The notes beneath the pieces were generated by a model. That model was not told where the DNA came from and made no database searches. It worked only from the letters and a program-made list of their open reading frames with translations. 11,763 nucleotides of DNA from Thermoflexales bacterium (lineage in GTDB: Bacteria > Chloroflexota > Anaerolineae > B4-G1): positions 1 to 11,763 of the forward strand of contig SKQX01000107.1 in the NCBI GenBank assembly GCA_007118795.1, in the 5' to 3' direction. Every line of letters begins with the position of its first letter. The stretch's first letter is position 1. The position numbers and the translations under genes are program-made. Positions 1 to 6,988 of this stretch are shown here, in pieces.

Positions 1-423
1 ATGGATGTCCTGCGCCCGCTACTGGCGGAGGCCGAGGAGGAGATGTTGGGGACCATCGTCCTGGGCACCGTTGAGGGGGATCTCCACGATATTGGTAAGA
101 ACCTGGTCGGTATGATGTGTGAAGGGGCCGGCTTCGAGGTGGTCAACCTGGGCTTCGATCAGCCGCCACAGGCCTTCATTGATGCCATCAAAGAGCATCA
201 GCCGGACATCGTGGGGATGTCCGCTCTCCTCACAACGACGATGCGCGCCATGGGCCATACGATCAAGGCGATCGAGGAGGCCGGACTTCGCGATCAGGTG
301 AAGATTATGGTCGGTGGCGCTCCAGTCGACAAAGAATTCGCCGATCGCATTGGAGCTGACGGCTATGGGTCGAATGCCCCCGCCGCTTCCGATCTAGCGA
401 AGGAACTCGTCGGCACCGCCTAG
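1..423 (+). CDS. Corrinoid (cobalamin-binding) methyltransferase subunit, 5'-truncated by window edge
   Basis: This is the B12-carrying subunit of a three-part methyltransferase system. It accepts a methyl group from a substrate-specific methyltransferase such as MttB, MtbB or MtaB and passes it to a second methyltransferase. In the visible part, the lower-ligand motif GDLHDIGKN lies at residues 26-34, with His29 the expected cobalt ligand. The downstream Rossmann-type pieces MSALLTTT (73-80) and GGAPV (105-109) also fit. Family members are about 210 residues with an N-terminal four-helix cap of roughly 80-90 residues. Here only the last helix (MDVLRPLLAE) precedes the B12 fold, so the ATG at base 1 is probably an internal Met and the real start lies outside the window. 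The gene ends in TAG about 60 bp before a short frame resembling the start of an MttB-family protein, the usual partner. The family is secure; the substrate cannot be told from this subunit. Confidence 0.93.
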   Translation: MDVLRPLLAEAEEEMLGTIVLGTVEGDLHDIGKNLVGMMCEGAGFEVVNLGFDQPPQAFIDAIKEHQPDIVGMSALLTTTMRAMGHTIKAIEEAGLRDQVKIMVGGAPVDKEFADRIGADGYGSNAPAASDLAKELVGTA

Positions 424-481
424 GACAGAGAGTCCAGGGCAGTTCGCCCCGTTGACCAGCCTAGGTTTCAACAGGGGAGAT

Positions 482-691
482 ATGTCCACGCAAGTTAAGA
501 AGACGAACTACACAGTGAATGCCACTGCGACCTTTGAGGTCCTCACAAACAGACGTCCTATAGTTTGTGAAGCCCCAAAGAGCGATACTCGGGCCAGATT
601 GGGCAGCAGGGTCCGCACAAGATTGAGGGCGCTTCGGCAATGTTGTGCGAAGCCCCAGGGATTTGGATTCGCTTGGCCCCTGAACAACTGA
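482..691 (+). pseudogene. Probable 5' remnant of an MttB-family (trimethylamine methyltransferase-like) gene
   Basis: An ATG at 482 follows a purine-rich AGGGGAGAT ribosome site. The first ~22 residues (MSTQVKKTNYTVNATATFEVL) have the look of MttB-family N-termini, which typically begin with a short N-Y-x-V-N-x-T-x-x-F-x-V-L stretch before the first helix. After about base 547 the frame becomes arginine-rich, has no recognisable sequence and stops at 691, where an MttB protein should run for nearly 500 residues. The similarity ends at an inverted repeat (543-570), and a decayed IS110 transposase lies beyond. I infer that insertion and deletion removed the rest of the gene. Its position directly after a corrinoid subunit supports MttB, since the two are normally paired. 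The resemblance is short and recalled rather than computed. The alternative is a meaningless open frame. Confidence 0.4.
543..656. repeat. Two stem-loops with a shared GAAGCCCCA tail
   Basis: Stem one is TCACAAAC (543-550) with GTTTGTGA (563-570), a perfect 8-bp match around a 12-nt loop. Stem two is GGG-C-GCTTCG (627-636) with CGAAGCCCC (648-656), nine pairs with one bulged C and an 11-nt loop. A competing pairing, CGCACAA (614-620) with TTGTGCG (643-649), overlaps it. Both structures contain or end in GAAGCCCCA (569-577 and 649-657), so the area may include an old duplication. It lies between the MttB-like remnant and the 3' end of the IS110 relic, where an element end or structured element RNA could be. 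The pairings are seen; the function is unknown. Confidence 0.45.
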
Positions 692-754
692 ACCTATCTG
701 AGCCTGAGACTAGGAGACAGCTATCGCCAGGACGGTCGTCTTCAGGCGCGATCG

Positions 755-1954
755 TCAGTTACTTGGGCGCGCATAGTGGCGGCGATAGTCGCGATAATCA
801 CTGACCTTCAGGAAGAAAGGGCGCTGGTGGCGCCGCATATCGTAGAGAACACTGGTGACGAAGTCACTGGCGACAGCGATCAGAGCGATGAAATGGACCT
901 TGCCCGGCGGTTTTCGGGCCTTGATGCCCCGATACATCGTCTGGTAGCGGGCACCCGGTGGCTCAAGTGTTGAGCCAGATTGATGGCACCATAGCGGCCG
1001 TTGGGCGAGCCCTGCTTGCTGATTCGCTTGGCACGAAGGAGAGTGGTACCGGAGATGTGCTTGCTGGTGGTCAACCCGAGGAAGCTGGAAGGTACAGATG
1101 TCCTGAATGTGAGCGTGGACCAGCTCGCGGATCACGTTGCATCGGATGGGACGAATGAGAGCCAGTCGGGACATCTCGACAAGTTGCTGAGCCTCGCTGA
1201 GGGCGAAGGCGCTCTGGCAGTGAGCGGTCACGGTAGTGGCGAGAACCTGGGGCCCAGCTAGCACGAACTCGTCGGGGAGAGATACTCTTGGAGCACGGCA
1301 TAGACGGCTGGATGGTGCACCTCGCTGCCAGGAAAGACCTGGCAGCGAGGTGTTGAGTAGGCACGCAGCAGGGCGCGCAGCTAGTTCTTCTTGCGTTTGA
1401 TCTGCTGGACCAGGCCCCGGGCTGCCCGGGAGTAGGAACGAGCGGTCATGAGCTCAGGATCATCTTGGAGGAGCACCTCAGGAGTGCTGCCCAGGCGAAT
1501 TTGGTCAGCGAGCAGCAAAGCGTCGACAAGCTCGTTGCGGGCTTTCTTGGAGAGGACCACGCCCACATGCTCAGTGGTGCGAGGGTTGTAGAGCACCTGG
1601 ACGATGTCGGGTTGCTGGCCTAGGAAGTCCCATAAGGCCCAGTAGTAGATTCCGTTGGTCTCGCCGGCGACGGCAATGCTGCGCAGGCCGCGCTGGGCGC
1701 AGGAGGCGCGGGTTCAGGCGAGGAAGCGCCAAAAGCCATCGGGCCGATTGAGGCATTGTTCCAGGGAGTCAAGGATGTCTCCGCTGACATCCAGGGCCAG
1801 GGCCGTGAAGGTCTGATCCACCACGTCGACACCGTTGTACACTCAGATAGGTTTCAAGATGTTCATCCGGATCTACACCCGCCCCCGCGGGGAAGAGCGC
1901 GGTCTTCAGCTCTTGGTTAAGGGCCTGACCGAAGGTTTGCAGCTCGCGATACAT
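755..1954 (-). pseudogene. Decayed IS110-family transposase (DEDD recombinase)
   Basis: Joining minus-strand frames recovers an IS110-type transposase. The N-terminal part (from ~1842) reads YNGVDVVDQTFTALALDVSG, with the first RuvC-like Asp at 1825-1827. It continues through IAVAGETNGIYYWALWDFL (catalytic Glu at 1660-1662) and VLYNPRTTEHVG...KKARNELVDALLLADQIRLG, which carries the later acidic residues. The C-terminal Tnp domain shows TSKHISGTTLLRAKRISKQG with the conserved SG, then ARYQTMYRGIKARKPPGKVH. Damage includes TGA at 1714-1716 and TAG at 1381-1383, consistent with CGA to TGA and CAG to TAG transitions. Frame changes fall near 1845, 1276, 1075-1105 and 960. The usual IPGIGPVTAA-like segment is missing between about 1075 and 1110. 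An ATG at 1954 with AAAGAGG upstream may be the original start. No ends could be defined, as expected for a family without clear terminal inverted repeats. It cannot make active protein. Confidence 0.85.
1318..1352. repeat. Perfect 15-bp hairpin inside the transposase relic
   Basis: CACCTCGCTGCCAGG (1318-1332) and its exact complement (1338-1352) flank a 5-nt loop, AAAGA. It falls in the linker of the IS110 relic that reads TPRCQVFPGSEVH on the minus strand. VFP is normal at this point in the family, so the arms may be partly original coding sequence. There is no U-run on either side, so an intrinsic terminator is unlikely. Confidence 0.7.
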
Positions 1955-2285
1955 GTCGTACCTCTTTATCAGAGTTAGATCGGACGGGCCTGGAGCCAGG
2001 GGACGGTCATTGACCGCCTCGAAGGGCCGTCCCTTTGCAGCTGTCGGCGACGCAGCCTAGCGGCAGATACGGTGCCCAAAGCATCGTCCTTTGTGCGGGT
2101 CCGACCGAGCAGGGCGAGGCCTCAGTCTTTGGGACATGGCGGATCCACGGGACGAAACCCGAGGCTACCCTGGCTCGCTGCGACTGTGATCGCGGGGGAA
2201 TGGCCCTTTGTGATCGGCGCTGTGGCCCAGACCGACTGTATCGCGAGCTGCTTCCGTCCACAAGTTCATCACACAAGGATGATCA
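1955..2285. other. Non-coding gap between IS110 relic and hyuA-like gene
   Basis: No convincing gene is seen in these ~330 bp. An inverted repeat pairs GGGACGG (2000-2006) with CCGTCCC (2027-2033) around a 20-nt loop. The gap probably holds the 5' flank and outer end of the old IS110 element, the region that carries the guide (bridge) RNA in some IS110 elements. It should also hold the promoter of the hydantoinase-like gene, but I could not pick out a clear -35/-10 pair. Confidence 0.5.
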
Positions 2286-4253
2286 ATGAAAGCTGTCCTG
2301 GGCATTGATACCGGGGGGACGTACACGGACGCTGCGCTGGTCGACCACGAAACGGGGGCGGTCCTGACCGGGGCCAAGACACTCACGACGCGCCACGACC
2401 TGTCCGTCGGGATTGCGCGGGCCGTGGCAGAGGTACTGGAGCGGGGCGTGGTGTCACCTGCTGAGATCCATCTCGTCGCTCTGTCGACCACATTGGCGAC
2501 CAATTCCATCGTCGAAGGGCAAGGGCGACCGGTGGGACTGGTGCTCATCGGTTATGATAGAGACCTGATGCGTCAGTACGATCTGGAAGGCGAGTTGGCA
2601 ACGGGACGTCTGGCCTACGTATATGGCGGGCACGACGTAGTCGGCGACGAAGCGCTGCCGCTGGACGAGGATGCGGCTCGAGAGGTCATTCTGGCCTGGC
2701 GGGATGAGATCGAGGGACTGGCGGTGTCGGCCTTCTTCGGAGTGTATAATCCAGCACACGAGCTGCGCGTCAAGGCCATAGCAGAGGAATTGACAGATGT
2801 GCCTGTCACCTGCGGGCACGAGCTGAGCACACGCCTGGATTCGGTACGGCGGGCGACGACGGCCGCGCTCAACGCACAGTTGATTCCGCTGCTGCGAGAG
2901 CTGGCGACCACTGTCGGCGGGAGCCTGGACGACGCTGGGATCCACGCCCCGTTGATGATGGTGAAGGGAGATGGATCCCTGGTGCGCGCTGAATGGGCTA
3001 TGGAGCGACCGATAGAGACGATATTGTCTGGACCAGCGGCCAGCGTGGTAGGGGCCTGGTACCTGGCGGGACGTCGGGACGTGTGGACAGTCGATGTCGG
3101 TGGCACTACGACGGATATCGCCGCCCTACAGAACGGTCGCCCAATACTGAATCCTCGCGGTGCCCGCGTCGGAGGCTGGAGGACGATGGTGGAGGCCGCC
3201 GACGCGCACACCATTGGCCTGGGCGGTGACAGCTACGTCAGTTTCAATGGGACCAACCTGGTCATTGGGCCGCAGCGCGTCATCCCTCTGTGTCTGCTAG
3301 CCACCGAGCATCCCGGCGTGGTTGACAAGCTCCGGATGCAAGAGCAGACGAGGGAGGGATGGCGAATCGGAGAGTTTGTCGTCCTTCAGCGGCGGGACGA
3401 GCGGGGCCTCTCAGAGGACAAGATCTCCCTGCTCCGCAGCCTCGCATCCGGACCTCGGCTGGTCAGCGAACTGGCGGAAGTCGGGGCCCTGGTTGGTCAA
3501 TGGATCAAGAGCCTGGAAACACAACAGCTTGTGCTACGATCCGGTTTCACTCCGACCGATGCGCTGCATGCTCTGGGAACCCTTGATGTGTGGAATCCTG
3601 AACCGTCCCGCATCGGAGCAAGGATGCTGGCCCGACAGGTTAACCTGGAGCCCGAAGCCTTCTGTCGCCTGGTCATCGAAGGAGTTTCAGACCGGGTCAC
3701 AAAAGCCCTGGTCACCAAGGTCCTCAGCGATGAGGGTACGCTGCCCCGCTGGGAGCAGGAACAGACCGCGGAGGAGATGCTGAACCGCGCCCTGGGGCGG
3801 AGGCCTGACTCGAACCTGGGCTGTCAGGTCAGACTACGTCACCCCATCGTAGCGATTGGTGCGCCGGTAGAGGCATATATGCCGCGCACGGCCGCGCAGT
3901 TACACACGGGCCTGGTCATCCCCCCGTACGCAGAGGTAGCGAATGCCGTCGGGGCAGTGACTGGGAGTGTGGTGCAGCAGATGCGAGTCACGATACAACC
4001 GGTGAATGAGGATCAGTTCAGGCTCCATCTTCCCGACGGCGTGTACGATTTTCCCACACTGGACGCGGCTGTGTGCTACGCCGAGAAGACCATCTCGGAA
4101 AGGATCGATGGCACGGCCCGGCAGGCAGGTGCCGAACACGTTGAGGTTCGCAGCGAGCGGGAGGATACGATCGCACCCGTACAAGGGGACCGGATCTACC
4201 TGGGGACGGAGATAGTGTTCACGGCCGTGGGAAGGCCGAGGTTAGCGGAATAG
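2286..4253 (+). CDS. Hydantoinase/oxoprolinase-family protein (HyuA-like ATPase subunit)
   Basis: This 655-residue protein has the HyuA architecture of the ASKHA fold: Hydant_A_N (about 1-185), hydantoinase_A core (about 185-320) and a C-terminal part. Visible motifs are the phosphate-1 loop GIDTGGTYTD (6-15), STTLATNSIVEG (67-78), MVKGDGSLV (225-233), ETILSGPAASVVGA (244-257), the phosphate-2 loop VDVGGTTTDI (269-278) and GLGGDSYV (311-318). Relatives hydrolyse ATP to open lactam rings or activate carbonyls for carboxylation. No HyuB-like partner is visible, but HyuA-like genes without HyuB occur near corrinoid methyltransferases, and a corrinoid subunit and an MttB-like remnant lie upstream. 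A role in that methyl-transfer system is therefore plausible but inferred. AAGGA about 7 nt before the ATG fixes the start. Length is close to normal and no break is seen, so the gene appears to have survived the neighbouring IS damage. The substrate is unknown. Confidence 0.88.
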   Translation: MKAVLGIDTGGTYTDAALVDHETGAVLTGAKTLTTRHDLSVGIARAVAEVLERGVVSPAEIHLVALSTTLATNSIVEGQGRPVGLVLIGYDRDLMRQYDLEGELATGRLAYVYGGHDVVGDEALPLDEDAAREVILAWRDEIEGLAVSAFFGVYNPAHELRVKAIAEELTDVPVTCGHELSTRLDSVRRATTAALNAQLIPLLRELATTVGGSLDDAGIHAPLMMVKGDGSLVRAEWAMERPIETILSGPAASVVGAWYLAGRRDVWTVDVGGTTTDIAALQNGRPILNPRGARVGGWRTMVEAADAHTIGLGGDSYVSFNGTNLVIGPQRVIPLCLLATEHPGVVDKLRMQEQTREGWRIGEFVVLQRRDERGLSEDKISLLRSLASGPRLVSELAEVGALVGQWIKSLETQQLVLRSGFTPTDALHALGTLDVWNPEPSRIGARMLARQVNLEPEAFCRLVIEGVSDRVTKALVTKVLSDEGTLPRWEQEQTAEEMLNRALGRRPDSNLGCQVRLRHPIVAIGAPVEAYMPRTAAQLHTGLVIPPYAEVANAVGAVTGSVVQQMRVTIQPVNEDQFRLHLPDGVYDFPTLDAAVCYAEKTISERIDGTARQAGAEHVEVRSEREDTIAPVQGDRIYLGTEIVFTAVGRPRLAE

Positions 4254-4360
4254 ACGCATCCGGGCAGTTAGAGGGCCGCCAAGGGAAACGTCGCCCTTCA
4301 CCCGGCCTGGCATCGGAGAGATCAGGCCCCGCAGCGCACGATCCGCAGCGAACGAGTGTC

Positions 4361-4804
4361 TCAACCCGTCGCCAACTGCGACGTGCACTGAGGGCAACGG
4401 GTGGCGCCGATAGGAATGGTGCTCAGGCAGTGAGGGCACTCTTTGGTGGTCGGGTCCTCTGGCTCTGCCTCCTTGGCTCGCTTCAGGCGGTTGACCTGCC
4501 GGACGATGAGGAACATGGCGAAGGCGATGATGACGAAGTCGAGAACCGTGTTGATGAACACACCGTAGTTTATGGTGGCGGATCCGGCCTCGGTGGCGGC
4601 CGCCAGGCTCTCATAACGCTCCCTGGAGAGCGTGATAAAGAGGTCGGTGAAGTCCACATTCCCCAGCAGCATTCCCACAGGCGGCATTAGAATATCGTTA
4701 ACAAAGGATGTGACGATGTTGCCGAACGCGGCGCCGACGATGACGGCGATGGCCAGATCGAGTACGTTTCCTCGAAGAGCAAACTCCTTGAACTCCTGTA
4801 GCAT
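4361..4804 (-). CDS. mscL: Large-conductance mechanosensitive channel MscL with C-terminal zinc ribbon
   Basis: MscL is an inner-membrane pentamer that opens under membrane tension and releases solutes during hypo-osmotic shock. The 147-residue protein has the N-terminal helix MLQEFKEFALRGN and TM1 with the gate segment AVIVGAAFGNIV (20-31). The MPP turn is at 40-42, an extracytoplasmic loop follows, and TM2 is about 82-102 (VFINTVLDFVIIAFAMFLIV). After TM2 comes a charged linker and then CPHC at 123-126 and CPQC at 137-140, a four-cysteine zinc ribbon in place of the usual short C-terminal helix bundle. E. coli MscL has 136 residues and no such cysteines. AAGGAGA about 6 nt upstream supports the start. 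It is convergent with the hydantoinase-like gene (107-bp gap) and follows the metallo-hydrolase on the same strand after 177 bp, so it is probably transcribed alone. Confidence 0.97.
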   Translation of the reverse strand: MLQEFKEFALRGNVLDLAIAVIVGAAFGNIVTSFVNDILMPPVGMLLGNVDFTDLFITLSRERYESLAAATEAGSATINYGVFINTVLDFVIIAFAMFLIVRQVNRLKRAKEAEPEDPTTKECPHCLSTIPIGATRCPQCTSQLATG

Positions 4805-4843
4805 AGCTTCTCCTTCTCGACGATTCGCCTCGGGTGTCCGCTA

Positions 4844-4874
4844 GCACAGCCTACCCGCCGGCTGTGCCGGTCAA
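4844..4874 (-). promoter_or_regulatory. Inverted repeat and weak promoter-like site upstream of mscL
   Basis: GCACAGCC (4844-4851) and GGCTGTGC (4860-4867) form an 8-bp inverted repeat with an 8-nt spacer, about 40 bp before the mscL start. On the minus strand TTGACC (complement of 4869-4874) could be a -35 box and TAGGCT (complement of 4848-4853) a poor -10, 15 bp apart. If real, the inverted repeat would sit over the promoter like an operator. It could equally be a weak terminator of the upstream metallo-hydrolase, although there is no U-run. Confidence 0.25.
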
Positions 4875-4981
4875 CCGATCACTGGCCCAGGTTTGGAGTC
4901 AGAATGATCCAAAGGCGCGGTCCCAGGCAGGGTGGCCCCAGCCAATGAGCTCCCCTGCCGCTCTCCCGTGAGACCCTCTGG

Positions 4982-5614
4982 CTATTCCACGTCCAAGATC
5001 ACGACGTTCACCGCTGCCTGCTCTTTGAACTGGTGAGCCGACTCTACCGAGCCGATTCCTCTGCCCACGTGCATGGGTATGGCGACCTCGGGCTCGATCG
5101 CTTCACTTGCCTCAACGGCCTCCTCCGCAGTCATCACGTAGGTGCCGCTTACAGGGAGGAGAGCAATGTCGATGTCCCGGAGTTCGGCCATCTCCGGGAT
5201 GAAGTCAGTATCCCCGGCGTGGTAGATGCGCTTGTCGTCCACGGTAACCACGAATCCGACGTGACCCGCTTCTTTGGGATGGAACGGCTCTCCAGGGCTC
5301 CGGAACTTGTCCACATTGTAGGCCGGCACTGCTTCCACCTCGATCCCACGGAGGTGTATCTGGTCGCCCGGCTCAACGATGCGTATGTCGCCCGTGAGCT
5401 CTTCAGCTGCAGCAGCCACCGTGACGATGATGGTCGTCTCGGTCTGGATCTTCGCGACATCCTCTGGCGAGCAGTGGTCGTGGTGCTCGTGGGAGATCAG
5501 GATAATGTCCGCTGGAGGCTGGCCTTCACCGAGTTGGTAAGGATCGAAGTAGATGGTCTCGGGGCCGTCGACACGAATGGCATCGTGACCTAGCCAATGG
5601 ATACGTTCTAGCAT
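4982..5614 (-). CDS. UlaG-like metallo-beta-lactamase-fold hydrolase
   Basis: This cytoplasmic, 210-residue metal-dependent hydrolase belongs to the UlaG/UPF0173-like branch of the MBL superfamily. The metal-binding motif HEHHDH is at 42-47 (ligands His42, His44, Asp46, His47). Asp135 in YHAGDTDF and His182 in PMHVG complete the dimetal site. The N-terminus IHWLGHDAIRVDGPETIYFDP is the typical first strand pair of this group, which includes the ascorbate-6-phosphate lactonase UlaG and many uncharacterised enzymes. There is no signal peptide. The start at 5614 has AAAGGAGAA about 7 nt upstream, and a candidate promoter lies about 50 bp before it. No sugar-utilisation genes are nearby, so the lactonase substrate should not be transferred from UlaG; the actual substrate is unknown. 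Confidence 0.92.
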   Translation of the reverse strand: MLERIHWLGHDAIRVDGPETIYFDPYQLGEGQPPADIILISHEHHDHCSPEDVAKIQTETTIIVTVAAAAEELTGDIRIVEPGDQIHLRGIEVEAVPAYNVDKFRSPGEPFHPKEAGHVGFVVTVDDKRIYHAGDTDFIPEMAELRDIDIALLPVSGTYVMTAEEAVEASEAIEPEVAIPMHVGRGIGSVESAHQFKEQAAVNVVILDVE

Positions 5615-5666
5615 GGCTCGTTCTCCTTTCTGGGATGCTCAGAGACAACTGTTGACTCCAAGACGG

Positions 5667-5696
5667 AGTGTACACCCCCAGTGCGATCTTGTCCAA
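5667..5696 (-). promoter_or_regulatory. Candidate sigma-70-type promoter of the metallo-hydrolase
   Basis: On the minus strand TTGGAC (complement of 5691-5696) and TACACT (complement of 5667-5672) are separated by 18 bp. Transcription would start near 5660 and leave a leader of about 45 nt before the ATG at 5614, which carries a good ribosome site. Found by eye; no start-site data. Confidence 0.45.
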
Positions 5697-6167
5697 CGTA
5701 GGGCTGAGAACTACGTCGCACCGCCCCAATCGCCAGGCCCGCCGGGAGACCGATGGTATTTGCCGCCGTATCTCGATAGCGGATGGAGATACAGCGTGAG
5801 GCCTCGTTCTGGCGCCGGCGGTTGGCAGACCAAGCTCGTACAGCCAGGCTGGGCGATCGGCCGATCCCGCAGAAGTCTGCCAGACGATGCGGATGACGGT
5901 GGTGAAGGCGCACCTGCGGACCTGGTTCGGATCTCTACGGTCCCAGAACGGCGCCCTAACGGCGCGGCGCCGGCGAATCAGGCCTCAGCAGGCAGGAGCG
6001 AGGGTGAACGGAGAGCCGTATCAACAGACAAAGGTTGGCTCGCCGAATTGGACAACGTGGAGCAGATGAAATGGCAGGAATGGGAGGGATACAGGAGCTG
6101 GTCGGAGTGGCTTGGATGGGCCCGCGCGGGAAGAACGAGGTAGCGGAGGCAGGCTGGTTGCGCCAGT

Positions 6168-6188
6168 GGGCGGGTCTCAGACCCGCCC
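6168..6188. repeat. GC-rich perfect hairpin (9-bp stem, 3-nt loop)
   Basis: GGGCGGGTC (6168-6176) and GACCCGCCC (6180-6188) flank the loop TCA. It resembles short palindromic repeats of the GGGCGGGTCT type that recur between genes in some bacteria. It lies far from any stop codon (over 380 bp from the DUF35 gene end) and has no U-run, so a dispersed repeat is likelier than a terminator. Confidence 0.6.
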
Positions 6189-6330
6189 GGAGCTAGTGTC
6201 AAGGGTTAGTGTGCTGCCTACGAGGGACAACCCGCGTCGCTGGCACTCCTACTAAGAAAGCGCATTCGTTGTGTGAGAGTTGAGTTGTAGGCGAAGAAGA
6301 CAGTGGTAGGGAGACGCCCCCTCACCCTAA

Positions 6331-6353
6331 CCCTCTCCCCTGAGGGGAGAGGG
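6331..6353. repeat. CCCTCTCCCC palindrome (short intergenic repeat)
   Basis: CCCTCTCCCCT (6331-6341) is complementary to AGGGGAGAGGG (6343-6353), leaving one central G; in RNA about 10 pairs with a 3-nt loop. It is preceded by CCCTCACCCTAA. This CCCTAACCCTCTCCCC...GGGGAGAGGG arrangement is a well-known intergenic repeat found in many unrelated high-GC bacteria. Function unknown. Confidence 0.65.
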
Positions 6354-6395
6354 GACACGGCGGCGCAGCCCCGCGAGCCCGGCGCGCTTTCTTCG

Positions 6396-6524
6396 ATTCA
6401 GAGTGGCGCGCCACGCGCGCCATGGATGTTCTCGGAATGACAGGTATGGGGGTTTCTTCCCATTCAGAGTGGTGCCCGGCTTGAACGTCCAAGCCACGCG
6501 CCATGGATGTTCTCGGGATGACGG
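6396..6524. repeat. Imperfect direct repeat, two units
   Basis: Two blocks occur twice in the same order. ATTCAGAGTGG is at 6396-6406 and 6462-6472. CGCGCCATGGATGTTCTCGG is at 6416-6435 and 6497-6516, followed by AATGACAGG in one copy and GATGACGGC in the other. The distance between blocks differs (66 against 81 bp), so unit two carries about 15 extra bases (6476-6493 area). On the minus strand the core encodes the same short peptide twice, which reflects the repeat rather than a gene. It appears to be a duplicated dispersed repeat just downstream of the DUF35 gene. Confidence 0.7.
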
Positions 6525-6556
6525 CCCGGCCAGGATGGGCTTGGGCGTCTGTCCCA

Positions 6557-6967
6557 CTAGGCAGCGGCGGGCTGGATCGCGGGGCGGAACTTGTAGCCGT
6601 ACACGATGGGGCCTTCCTCTCCGCCACTCTGCATACGGCGGGTCACCATCTCGACCGACATCCCGATCTTCACCTGCTCACTGTCCAAGTCCGTGAGCTG
6701 CGCGGTCACCAGGGGCCCCTCCTCCAGACGGACCAACGCGACGGTGTACGGCGCGAACTCCTCGAAGCCGCGCGGTGGATGATAGACGGTGCTGTAGGAG
6801 TAAACCTCACCCCGGCCGCTAAAGGCGACCTCCTTCTGTTCCATCGTCTCGCACTCCGGGCAAACGTCACGCGGGGGAAATATCCTTACTCCGCACGATT
6901 CACAGATCTCGCCCACCAATCGGTATCGTTGCTGACGTAGCCGCCAATTCCTGGGTACGCTGTTCAT
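6557..6967 (-). CDS. DUF35 zinc-ribbon/OB-fold protein (scaffold of thiolase-HMG-CoA synthase complex)
   Basis: The 136-residue protein has an N-terminal helix, a zinc ribbon with Cys22, Cys25, Cys36 and Cys39 (CESC...CPEC) and an OB-fold from about residue 45 (GRGEVYSYSTVYHPPRGFEE...PLVTAQLTD). This is the DUF35/OB_aCoA_assoc family. In methanogenic archaea such a protein bridges acetoacetyl-CoA thiolase and HMG-CoA synthase and helps form a shared CoA-binding tunnel. It is the last of three minus-strand genes (synthase, thiolase, DUF35), and that order makes the same role likely here. The start at 6967 is chosen because GAGGAGGT lies 7 nt upstream. A longer frame to 7000 has no ribosome site and would begin inside a palindromic repeat. 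Function rests on family and context. Confidence 0.92.
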   Translation of the reverse strand: MNSVPRNWRLRQQRYRLVGEICESCGVRIFPPRDVCPECETMEQKEVAFSGRGEVYSYSTVYHPPRGFEEFAPYTVALVRLEEGPLVTAQLTDLDSEQVKIGMSVEMVTRRMQSGGEEGPIVYGYKFRPAIQPAAA

Positions 6968-6988
6968 ATCAAGACCTCCTCGAGTATA

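Larger units (their letters stand above)
5697..6556. other. Long intergenic region with repeats, no convincing gene
   Basis: About 860 bp separate the metallo-hydrolase promoter from the 3' end of the DUF35 gene. Open frames here (for example 5613-6143 on +) have no recognisable motifs, are rich in Arg, Pro and Trp, and overlap the metallo-hydrolase start. The left part (5700-6160) shows nothing distinct except a CCCGCGCGGG palindrome at 6121-6130. The right part holds two hairpins and an imperfect direct repeat, listed separately. This mix suggests a landing area for small dispersed repeats. Confidence 0.6.

Noticed and set aside
755..1954. Working IS110 transposase read with programmed frameshifts
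   Set aside because: There are at least four frame changes, two in-frame stops and a missing conserved block, too much damage for recoding.
2615..3214. 199-codon minus-strand frame opposite the hydantoinase-like gene
   Set aside because: It is a Ser/Arg-rich shadow of a secure coding region, with no motifs of its own.
5613..6143. 176-codon plus-strand open frame after the metallo-hydrolase start
   Set aside because: It overlaps the metallo-hydrolase start, would begin on that gene's complementary ATG, has no known motif, and is rich in Arg, Pro and Trp as expected from random GC-rich DNA.
6396..6524. CRISPR-like array
   Set aside because: There are only two imperfect units, with uneven spacing and no cas genes nearby.
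6322..6627. Minus-strand frames with twice-repeated peptide ending in PRTSMAR
   Set aside because: The peptide repeat is the translation of the direct repeat at 6396-6524, and the frame runs into the end of the DUF35 gene.
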